This document shows positions 24,031 through 35,800 of a stretch of DNA of 64,000 nucleotides, one piece after another (position 1 is the first letter of the stretch; each line of letters starts with the position of its first letter). This stretch comes from Nematostella vectensis (lineage: Eukaryota; Cnidaria; Anthozoa; Actiniaria; Edwardsiidae), in contig NC_064041.1 of NCBI RefSeq assembly GCF_932526225.1, positions 3,362,699 through 3,426,698 of the forward strand, in the 5' to 3' direction. The notes under the pieces are model-generated. The model saw only the letters and a list, made by a program, of their open reading frames with translations. It was not told where the DNA came from and ran no database searches. A program made the translations under genes and the position numbers.

Positions 24031-24190
24031 CCTTGTATACCCATACGCCTTGTTGATATTTGTTTCAGTGTGTCCAAGCTATTTACACAGCAATATTACT
24101 ATAGGGCGTGCCTATAGTCGTATTCTAGGCCTTGTATACCCATACGCTTTGTTGTTATTTGTTTCAGTGTGTCCAAGCTATTTACACGAC
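24031..24190 (+). repeat. 99-bp tandem duplication spanning the acceptor of exon C
   Basis: The stretch TTGTTTCAGTGTGTCCAAGC with ~60 upstream bases occurs twice, 99 bp apart (AG at 24067-24068 and 24166-24167). The second copy is the acceptor of the F5/8C exon; the first leads into non-homologous sequence after ~24 exon-like bases. Confidence 0.85.
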
Positions 24191-26809
24191 GTGCCCATTG
24201 GGGTGGTGATTGGAACAAACAACTACCATCGCTGGCCGGGTTTTGTCACAGATGCACAAATCACTGCCAAGTCTTACAAATCTTACTTCTTTCCGAGACA
24301 TGCGCGAGTCAACAACACGTATGAAAACATCAGATGGTGCCCTAGTGACGCTGACAAAGGTAAATTATTTTGCCATATACACAAACCCAACTCTTTATCT
24401 TCCTAAAAGCAAGCAACTTTACACTTAAAGAGTATCTGTCAGACGTCATTTTCTTATCCTAACAAAATGCCAAGTGCGAAAAGACATCCATTTCCATCGG
24501 CTGATTTGAAAAAAACTATTGCGATATTTTCCATTGAAATTAGTAAACAACATATCAAACTTCGTTTTCAGCGGGTTACTTCGAAAGTAATAAAATAATT
24601 TGCCGTCATATTTTGAATGAAAACAATAAAATAGAACTCTTTAAGAGATATGTCAACCTGAAGAATCTTTTTTTTGGGAAAAGACTTTTCTTTCTTGCCT
24701 TGTTTGTTCCGTGGGAAAACCTATCCGCGCCATCGTTTGAACCTAGAAGATTGTATTGTATTTTCAAAGGCGCACCTGACGATCAAGGAAGACATGGCTG
24801 GGTACAGTTTGATTTTAAGAAAAGCTTTTACTTGTGTCACGTGGTAACGGATGGTCTTCACAATGCCTGGGTAAACGAAATGACCATCCAGTTCTCAAAC
24901 GACGCAACAAACTGGCATGACGTATTCAACAAAGACGGATCAGTGAAGGTAAAGGGCTGCCTAGATGCCAATATTAACGCCTTCTTAACTAGATAGCCCC
25001 TTAACGGTACTAGCGCCTACTTTATTTGATAACCTTTAACGATACTCACGCCTACTTTACTTGATAGCCCCTTTACGTTACTAACGTCTTCTTTACTTGA
25101 TAACCCCTTTACGGTACTAACACCTCTTTACTTGATAACCTCTTGAAGGTACTAACGCCTACTTTACTTGATAAACCCCTTTACGGTACCGACGCCTTCT
25201 TTACTTGATAACCTCTTTAGGGTACTAACGCCTACTACTTGATAAACCCCTTTACGGTACTAAAGCCTACTACTTGATAACCTCTTTACGGTACTAACGC
25301 CTACTACTTGATAACCTCTTTAGGGTACTAACACCTCTTTACTTGATAACCCCTTTACGGTACTAACACCTCTTTACTTGATAACCCCTTTACAGTACTA
25401 ACGCCTCTTTACTTGATAACCTCTTTAGGGTACTAACGTCTACTACTTGATAACCCCTTTACGGTACTAACGCCTACTACTTGATAAACCCCTTTACGGT
25501 ACTGACGCCTTCTTTACTTGATAACCTCTTTACGGTACCGACGCCTTCTTTACTTGATAACCTCTTTAGGGTACTAACGCCTACTACTTGATAAACCCCT
25601 TTACGGTACTAAAGCCTACTACTTGATAACCTCTTTACGGTACTAACGCCTACTACTTGATAACCTCTTTAGGGTACTAACACCTCTTTACTTGATAACC
25701 CCTTTACGGTACTAACACCTCTTTACTTGATAACCCCTTTACGGTACTAACGCCTCTTTACTTGATAACCTCTTTAGGGTACTAACGCCTACTACTTGAT
25801 AACCCCTTTACGGTACTAACGCCTACTACTTGATAACCTCTTTAGGGTACTAACGCCTACTACTTGATAACCTCTTTAGGGTACTAACGCCTACTACTTG
25901 ATAAACCCCTTTACGGTACTGACGCCTTCTTTACTTGATAACTTCTTTACGGTACTAGCGCCTTCTTTACTTGATAACCTCTTTAGGGTACTGACGCCTT
26001 CTTTACTTGATAGGCTCTTTACGGTACTAGCGCCTTCTTTACTTGATAACCCCTTTACGGTACTGACGCCTTCTTTACTTGATAACCTCTTTAGGGTACT
26101 AACGCCTACTACTTGATAACCCCTTTACGGTACTGACGCCTTCTTTACTTGATAACCTCTTTAGGGTACTAACGCCTACTACTTGATAACCTCTTTAGGG
26201 TACTAACGCCTACTACTTGATAAACCCCTTTACGGTACTGACGCCTTCTTTACTTGATAACCTCTTTAGGGTACTAGCGCCTACTACTTGATAAACCCCT
26301 TTACGGTACTGACGCCTTCTTTACTTGATAACCTCTTTAGGGTACTAGCGCCTACTACTTGATAACCTCTTTAGGGTACTAACGCCTACTACTTGATAAA
26401 CCCCTTTACGGTACTGACGCCTTCTTTACTTGATAACCTCTTTAGGGTACTAACGCCTACTACTTGATAACCTCTTTAGTGTACTAACGCCTACTACTTG
26501 ATAAACCCCTTTACGGTACTGACGCCTTCTTTACGTGATAACCTCTTTAGGGTACTAACGCCTACTACTTGATAACCTCTTTAGGGTACTAACGCCTACT
26601 ACTTGATAGTCCCTTTACGGTAAGGTAAGCCTTCTTACCTACAGTATTAATGTTTTTTTTCCTGACTCAACAGCGCTTCTTTCGCTCTAGTAGAGGCAAT
26701 GCTTCTGTTTCCGATTTGGGTGTAACGAGACCCTACCGCTTCATTAGAATATGGCCTATGAGCTACCAGGGTGCCCCATGTATAGGAGCCGAGTTCTACA
26801 CCATTGGTT
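24168..26809 (+). CDS. Exons C-E: F5/8 type C (discoidin) domain
   Basis: Three exons (24168-24359, 24770-24948, 26674-26809) encode one domain. The first has DAQITAKSY followed by [18 protein letters not shown], the usual start of an F5/8C domain. The second has [19 protein letters not shown] and [16 protein letters not shown], the core strands. The third has [23 protein letters not shown], the usual closing part. Such domains bind carbohydrates or lipids at cell surfaces. The domain is split by a large intron that holds a 34-36-bp minisatellite. Confidence 0.8.
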
Positions 26810-29800
26810 GTAAGTCTTTTTGCTTTATGATTACTAAGCCTTTTTCTGATGATGCAAAAGAGATGTGATTATTGAGTGCGCTAGCCATTCGTATGCATTT
26901 TCCAGACACCGATAACGTTGCTAACGAGTTTCCTGCAAGAAGTATACGATATACAGGTGAGAAATACTATTTGTTTTTTACTAATATTAAGGCCTCGAAA
27001 TTATACGTATGCTTGAAAAAGTTCAAGTATTTATCTAGCGCAACTAATATAATAACAAACAAATGCTTGATAATATCACTTATTAAAATTGGCTTTTTTC
27101 AGTTGATATAATTCCAATGATCAGAATAATGTAAAATAGTGGAAAGACGAAGTCTCGCGAAATAAATCCTTGTTTGGCGAGTAAGTGGGTACACGTAGGT
27201 CTGATGCTCGTTGTCTGCTCCAGCCTTTAAAAAGCTTGCTGCATTGTTACGAGCATTGTTTTCTCCTCGCTACGACTCCCCGCACTTGCCATAGCAGTGT
27301 GTCCCAAAGAGCGTCTCCCTTATAACTGTTGGCCTATACATATGTAATCTAACTTTAATCTGTCTTTATATAGGGCCTGGAATACCCATATTTGATGTCT
27401 TTGTATAGGTCTAGCCTATATTTATATTATAACTTTTCTTTGTACAGGGTGTCTGGCCAATCTTTATGGTATAGTCTTTGTATACGGCTTGGCCTATCCA
27501 TATATTATATAAATTATCTTTGTATAGGGTCTGGCCAATCTATAATATATAACTAGCCTTTGTATAGGGTCTGGCATATCTATATGTAATAACATATCTT
27601 TTTACAGGGCCTGGCCTTTCTATATGTGACATGAAAGGTGCCTGTCCACCTGGCAAGGTATGCAATGCTTCTGTTGTTACCCCAGGAAGCGCCCAATGTA
27701 TAGGTAAGAAACATATTTGATTACTGCTCTAGGTAGAAATAGAAATATGCTGAGTATTTATATTGCGGGATTTTTGATTGATCATATTTAGATTTTGTAA
27801 TATTTATTAGTATTTTGTGTTATTCCTTAGGGTGTTTAGAAGCCCCTTGTCAAAATAATGGGACATGTGTAGATACTGTTACTGGTTACACGTGCACCTG
27901 CACAGAGGCCTGGCAAGGAAAGAACTGCGAAAAAGGTAAGTTGGAATGGTAAACTAAAATAAAATACAAACTCTTTATAGCCATAACATTTTATGCCGAT
28001 GAGAGCCTGTAAATAAAAAGGATAGAAACAAATGAATTAAGAAATATTGTTTTGTAGCACCAGTTTTGTTGTACTTTTTGTGTGGATCACTTTACTGTTT
28101 TTCTCTAGATTTAGACGAGTGCTCGGGGATAACAACACCATGTGCGCACGGCGGTACGTGCATCAATGAATACGGTGGCTTTAGGTGTCTTTGTACGCCT
28201 CAGTGGCAGGGACCGACGTGTCAAGAAGGTACAGTTCATAAGAATACGTACATGCTAATGTGAGTATGGTCATGAGAATACGTACATGCTAATGTGAGTA
28301 TGGTACATGAGAATACGTACATGCCAGTCTGAGTATGGTACATGAGAATACGTACATGCCAGTCTGAGTATGGTACATGAGAATACGTACTAGCCAGTCT
28401 GACAATTTCATAGCCACAAGAATTCTTACTCGGGTGTGAATTTTATAGCCGTTTGTCCTGTGCCTCGATACATCTCCACATTACACTCAATTCACCTATT
28501 CAACTTGACGGAACACCGCCACCAACATGAACTCTTCCATTTCATTGAGCGGAACGCTAGCAGACAGACGAATTCATCCATTCAAGTTGACGGAACACCA
28601 CCACACAAATTCATCAATTTAACTTGACAGAATACTACCATACACACAAACGCATCAACGCACATAATAACTACACCCTTCAATCCGTCCAATCAAGTAA
28701 CGCAACTTGAAAGACAGTTATGGACAACGTTACTGACAAGATGACATATAATCAACGTAGTTTGCAAAATCGAAACATAAAACCTTTTTTTTATGCCTTG
28801 CCTTTTTTTTTGAGACGTGGATGAATGCCTGGACAGCCCTTGTCAAAATCTCGGCAATTGCACCAACAAGGAGGGAGATTACATGTGCACTTGCCCATAC
28901 CCCATGCATGGGAAGAATTGCGAGAGGCGTGAGTACACCTATATCTTATTGATATCTATTAAATTAGTATTTCATCAAAAGCCGTCCTTCTACATTTGAA
29001 AAAGCTAGCGTTATTGGGAATGGAGATACACAATGAAAAGTACAAGGGGTTTCGCAAATCCCTTTGTTGCCATGCCAAAAGCTTTGAGAAACTGAGGCTT
29101 CAATGTTCAAATCATCTATAGTTGTAACTTGCATGGTTCTATAAAAGCCTGGATAGAACTAGGAGACATGTAGCTTGCGACCTGTAGTGTGGGACATGTT
29201 TAATTGTTTAGCCACCTCGAAAACCATTGTAGCGCGCGCGCCAAATCTTGTAGCAGAGACAAAAATGTTTTTCGGATATGTGTCGCGCGTTACAAATTTT
29301 TTTGCAGAGACATACGCACGACGCACAGACGCACGATACTTGTTTCCTAGTTTAGCCAGGCATTAACACCGAGAGCAACAAAGTATAGGGCAGGGTTTCA
29401 CTATGTGGTGTTTCCATGGTATTTCTCAGTAAACTGCGCAGAAATTGATGACTGTGTGGTGGAATGGTCTTCTTGGAGTCCGTGGACAGCTACATTTTCA
29501 GCCGGAGAGTGTGGCACGGCGACCAGGACCAGGAGGTCTCTTTTCGAGGATGAATGGGCGATTGATCACGTCCCTGAATGTGACAAGACGCTCTATAACC
29601 TATGTGTGCCTTCTCTAGATTATAAACCGATGTGTGAGTGTACTTGAAGCAATTTATTATGTCCTTAAAAAATAGGCCCGCAAGGCATACATGTAGCTAT
29701 CACAACACCTGTTACAGTTTTATTTGTTTTACTGTAATTTCAAGTATATGCACAGTACATACAACATATCAAGCTCTAATCGTATGTACATTTAGATATT

Positions 29801-32800
29801 AAAAAGGTAATCTATAATTTCTTGATTATGGATTGACCTTAAAGACTGAAAGTGAATAGTATAACGCAAACCACTGTGTCACAATGGAATTCCTGTATTG
29901 AATTCCTGTATTCCCACTTGGTATCTGGTACGCTGTAGTATCCCCACTTGTTATAGTACGCATTAGAGTATTCCCACTTCTCATGGTATACAAAAGAGTA
30001 TCCCCACCGCGATCTGGTTTAAATGTTTACACAAACAAGTGGAAACATTCTTTAACGTACTTGATTTGTTTAGGTCTGTGCCCATACGTGTCTTCATGTG
30101 AAGTGTCCACGTGGTCAGAGTGGAATGGCCTTATTCCTGACGTTGGCTGTACAAGCCAGCACCGTGAAGGCAATACCAATCATTCCATACTCTACAAACT
30201 AGAAGAGAAGTGTGGAAAAATGGAAAAGTGCCCTTCGACTTCCATGGACTACAGAATTATATGTAAGTCAATGGCATTGACTTTAAATTATTGAATAATG
30301 TGAAAGTCAGTGGCTAGAAATCATAAGTCAGTGGCTATAAATAATTGAATGATGCGAAAGTCAGTGTCTATGAATTATTGAATGATGTGTTAGTCAGTGG
30401 CTATTGAATTATTGAATAATGTTAAAGTCAGTGGCTAGAAATCATCAGTCAGTGGCTATGAATTGTTAAATGATGTGTTAGTCAGTGGCTATTGAATTAT
30501 TAAATGATGTGTGAGTCAGTATGATGACTATAGATTATTGAATGATATGAAAGTCAGTGGCTATTGAATTATTGAATGATGTGTGAGTCAGTATGATGAC
30601 TATAGATTATTGAATGATATGAAAGTCAGTGGCTATTGAATTATTGAATGATTTGTAAAGTCAGTGGCTATGAATTATTAAATGATGTGTAAGTCAGTGG
30701 CTATTGAATTATTGAATGATGCGAAAGTCAGTGGCTTTTAAATTATTGAATGATGTGTAAAGCCAGTGGCTATAGATTATCGTATGATGTGTAAGTTAGT
30801 GGCTATTGAATTATTGAATGTATGTAAGTTAGTATGATGGCTATAGATTATCGTATGATGTGTAAGTCAGTGGCTATTGAATTATTGAATGATGTGTTAG
30901 TCAGTGGCTATTGAATTATTAAATGATGTGTGAGTCAGTATGATGACTATAGATTATTGAATGATATGAAAGTCAGTGGCTATTGAATTATTGAATGATG
31001 TGTGAGTCAGTATGATGACTATAGATTATTGAATGATATGAAAGTCAGTGGCTATTGAATTATTTAATGTGTAAGTCAGTGGCTATTGAATTATTGAATG
31101 ATGCGAAAGTCAGTGGCTCTTAAATTATTGAATGATGTGTAAAGACAGTGGCTATAGATTATGGTATGATGTGTAAGTTAGTGGCTATTGAATCATTGAA
31201 TGTATGTAAGCTAGTATGATGGCTATAGATTATCGTATGATGTGTAAGTAAGTGGCTATTGAATTATTGAATGATGAGTAAAGTCAGTGGCTATAGATTT
31301 TTACATGATGTGTTAGTCAGTGGCTATTGAATTATTAAATGATGTGTGAGTCAGTATGATGACTATAGATTATTGAATGATATGAAAGTCAGTGGCTATT
31401 GAATTATTGAATCATGTGTGAGTCAGTATGATGACTATAGATTATTGAATGATATGAAAGTCAGTGGCTATTGAATTATTGAATGATGTGTAAAGTCAGT
31501 GGCTATGAATTATTAAATGATGTGTAAGTCAGTGGCTATTGAATTATTGAATGATGTGTGAGTTAGTATAATGACTATAGATTATTGAATGATATGAAAG
31601 TCAGTGGCTATTGAATTATTTAATGTGTAAGTCAGTGGCTATTGAATTATTGAATGATGCGAAAGTCAGTGGCTATAGATTATCGTATGATGTGTAAGTC
31701 AGTGGCTATTGAATTATTGAATGTATGTAAGTTAGTATGATATGGCTATAGATTATCGTATGATGTGTAAGTCAGTGGCTATTGAATTATTGAATGATGA
31801 GTAAAGTCAGTGGCTATAGATTTTTTAATGATGTTTAAATTAGTGGTTATATATTTTTAATAATGTGTAAGTCAGTGGCTATTGTTTATAAAATAATATG
31901 CACTAGCTATAGAATATTGAAATGTCGTTGGCAATGTGTTATATGATTATATTTACGTAAGGTTTTCTGGGGTTGGAGAAGAATTACCTTTCTAACCATG
32001 TTTTCATTATATTGTTTTGGATTGTTTTCCATCTTAGGTAACTGCATCGAGGCTGTTTGCGAATGGGGAAACTGGTGTCCTAGCGGTTATGATAAAGAAA
32101 ACTTCTGTGATGTTGAAATACGATTTAAAAACGTGACGACGAAATACAAGATATCTCTCCAGGAAAACAATTGTGAGCTTGAAACGAGATACTGCAACGA
32201 TGGAAAAGCTCCAACCCAAAGAAAAAGAATTTGTAAGTAGGATGATATGGCGCGAGGGTTTAGATAATTTGAAGAATGCTTAAAAACTGTTCTAGAGCTA
32301 GAATTTTAAAAAAAATTCCAAACATGAAAGAATAAATAGATATTCAATGTTACTCAGTGTTTTAACAGCGAGACTCAAAAATATGTTCGATGCAATCAAA
32401 AAATTATAGAAGGATATTTAGTAAAGACTTCGTGCAGAAATCCTACAACCCACTGTGTTGCTCCTAAAGCACTCAAATCTTTAACAAGCGGGCAGCAAAT
32501 GTAACATATATTGATGAGTGTTGATATTTTATATTGTTTTTGTTTGTCATTTTAGAACTTTTCTTCAAATGACAACCATTGTCTTGAAAAAAAATTAGCA
32601 CCTATACCTTAAAAAGAAAATGCAAAGTTTGCAAAGTTTCTGTTTAGTATTTGTAATGTATTTTTACCATAAGCGTCCACCCTGCGTATTTTCTAATTCA
32701 GAAATTGGTACATTGTAAATATCTTTAGACAAAGACAAATTACTGGGCGAGAGCGTGAACATCAACTGTGAACACCTTGGCGCCAAAGACTTGCAAAACC

Positions 32801-35800
32801 TCTTTCTAGAACACGAACACCAAGGAGACAAGGATGTGTATGATATTGTACCTGACGGTAAACGGATCGTCCAGGAAGGCCACAAGTATACCATCTATCA
32901 GCTGGGGTACCATGATATTGGCCGATACTTTTGCAAACTGTACACGAACTTTGATCATGGCGGGTGGACAAATACTCGCGTAGAGGTCGCTAACATCACA
33001 CAGCTCCTCAGTAGGTCTTTTTGCTCTTGTTCATTAAAGCCGCATTGTGACAAGTTCACTTCCGGTCGATTACGTGCCAATATCCGATAAGTTTTAACGG
33101 AGACCGCGAAAATATTTCGAAATTGTGAAAGCAGTGTGTCTATTGGAAGTTTCTTTGAGGATGATAAACTGGTGACAATGCGGCTTTAATTTTTTATATT
33201 GCTTTTTAGGGCTGACCATTTTTGAGGGGAGTGAAAATCAATCAATCAACCAATCAACCAATCAACCAATCAACCAATCAACCAATCAACCAATCAACCA
33301 ATCATCCAATCAATCAGTCAATCAATCAATCAATCAATCAATCAAGGTCGCCAATTTGGACGAATAAGTAACTCAAACTAACAAAATCTGGCTACCCAAA
33401 TAGTCGTGTTCGTTAACCAGAGTATAAATATAGGTCACCAAAAAATGGCAGAGTCGACTACCAGTTTTTGTTTGACAAATAAGTGAAGGTGTATCAACTA
33501 AGTTAGAAGGGTTAGCATCACAAAACCTGTAATATTTTAGAATGGAGTGTAAGAATAAAAAAAGTGTGTAAATATGGCAACACTTAGGCTAAGTTCAAAC
33601 GCCATATTATCCATGAGCCGTATTCAATGCAAATGAACCTGAAACAATCGACTATTCATTTGCATGCATTTGCATTAAATACGGCGAATAATTGTTAAAT
33701 ATGGTTTAATTTTCAGAGAGATCACGATCCCGTGCTGTTCCAAGTGCCCTAGATTTAGTACGAGCTAGCAAGCCTTTCGTCATAGTTAGAAACAAATCCC
33801 CCATCCGCGTCAGTATAGGCAGAGAAACCAAGACGCGAATAACTGTCGCTTTCAAGGTGATGTATCGCTGAAGCGAAGGGTTTTGAAAACATTCTTTTTT
33901 TCTACCACCAGCAACAGTACACGCATACTGTATACGACATGTATGTAGCTACTGGATGTTCTCAGTTTGATTTTATATTATTTTCAAAAATTATAAGGAA
34001 ATGACAAGTAGGAGTGTGGCTGTGCCCCCCCCCCCCCCCCCCCCCACTCCGCCAATATTTACTTCATATTTCTGCATCCTGCCCCTCCCTCCCCCCCTCC
34101 CCTTCCGCTGAATAATTCGAGGCCTGCTGCAGCACTGTAATTCGACATAGTGGCTTCCCTGGGGTTTGTGCTGATCATATAACACGCCAATAATATAACC
34201 CGTACGTAGAGCTAGGAGCCAATAACAAAGCAATGAATGACGAAAAACGCTAGATTAAATGTCAAAATTCCCCTGGGTTTTCTGTTGATCGACGCTGAAC
34301 GTCCGTAGGGCCAGGAGCCGATGACGAAGCAATGGATGAAGGATGGGTCATGGCTCTCTTTTGGCCCCAAGGTTAACGCTTCCAAGGACCGTACACAATT
34401 GGTTCTTCAGCCTCCTTACAGCTATGCGGACGGTGGCAGCTATGAAGTGAAAGCTTGCAACAAGAATGGATGTACAGTCCGAGGCGTTCATATTTATATC
34501 TACGGTAGTACATAAAAGAACACCTAACACTATATATATATTTTTTTTTTTTCCTTTGGAGAATTCAAGACTTCAATGGAAATACCACACATGACTGACA
34601 TGTTTACGTTTTTTAAGGCACCAAAACTATTGCTGCAGACCTATTAATTTCCTGATACAGCATTTTTTTACCCCCAGTGATGGATATTGCTCAAAATTTA
34701 TCTTACGATTTTTTTTTCTACTCCATAGAGTCAAAGACAACAGCGGCAGCCATAAAAGGTAGATGCGAACCCATCCAAATCCTATATCAACGCCATAATC
34801 ACAATAGACTTATTTTGATTCCAGCGACATCGGATTCTTCGATTGTCATTTTGAGAAAGAGTGGCTACGCTATGTTCCTGGCATTATTGGTCATTACTCT
34901 CGGCACAGTTTTATACGCGTGTAAACTACACAGGGAAGAGTAAGTACAATAAACCGTTAGTACGTATCAGACGACAGGGCGAATGTATAGAGGTCTAAAC
35001 GGAGACGGGTACTTTAAGTAGACAGTCAATATCTATACAACGGAGAATTAATAAGTAAATCGTCAGTATGTATCAGACAACAGGGTGAATGTATAGATGA
35101 ATGTATAGGTTTACATACAGAGGGGTACTCTAAGTAAACCATATCATACAATATGTAAAAGAGGGGTTTCGACGTAATTGTTCGCATTATTTTAACTGAT
35201 GATTAACATATTTTTTTAAGTGTACTGATTTTTATTTAATTGTTTATAGGAAAAAACTTGCCAGAGTTTCCATAGAAAAGCAACAGTATGTGTGGTTCTA
35301 CTATGATCAAGACTTGCCTACCGGACTCAAGAAAAAGAAGAGGGAAATGGGTGTGTATCATATCAATACAGTTTTTATAGCGTATTGCTTAGTGTGGTTT
35401 TACCGAATTTTGGTGGCGCTTTCTTGCTACCATGTCAAGCCGTCAATTGTTCTGAAAAAAATAACTATTCTCCATCTTGCAAGTTCGTCTTTCCATTCTG
35501 CATCTTGCAAGCATCACTGTTCTCGCAACTTCGTCTCCCTATTCTTCATCTTGCAACTTCGCCCCCCTATTCTCCATCTTGCAACTTCGCCTCCCCATTC
35601 TCCATCCTGCATGTTCGTCTCCCTATTCTCCATCTTGCATATTCGTCTCCCTATTCCCATCTTGAATGTTCGTCTCCCTATTCTCCATCTTGCAACTTCG
35701 CTCCCCTCCCCCTGTCCTATCCAGTGCGTTACACAATGATGCAGATGCTGATTTTTTCTTTTCTCTGTAGTCTCTTGGGCAATGACTCAACTCTGTAATT

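Noticed and set aside
35290-35798. Plus-strand frames of 137-149 codons after exon R
   Set aside because: They read through the exon R donor into a pyrimidine-rich minisatellite; the spliced path to 35957 is in phase and preferred.
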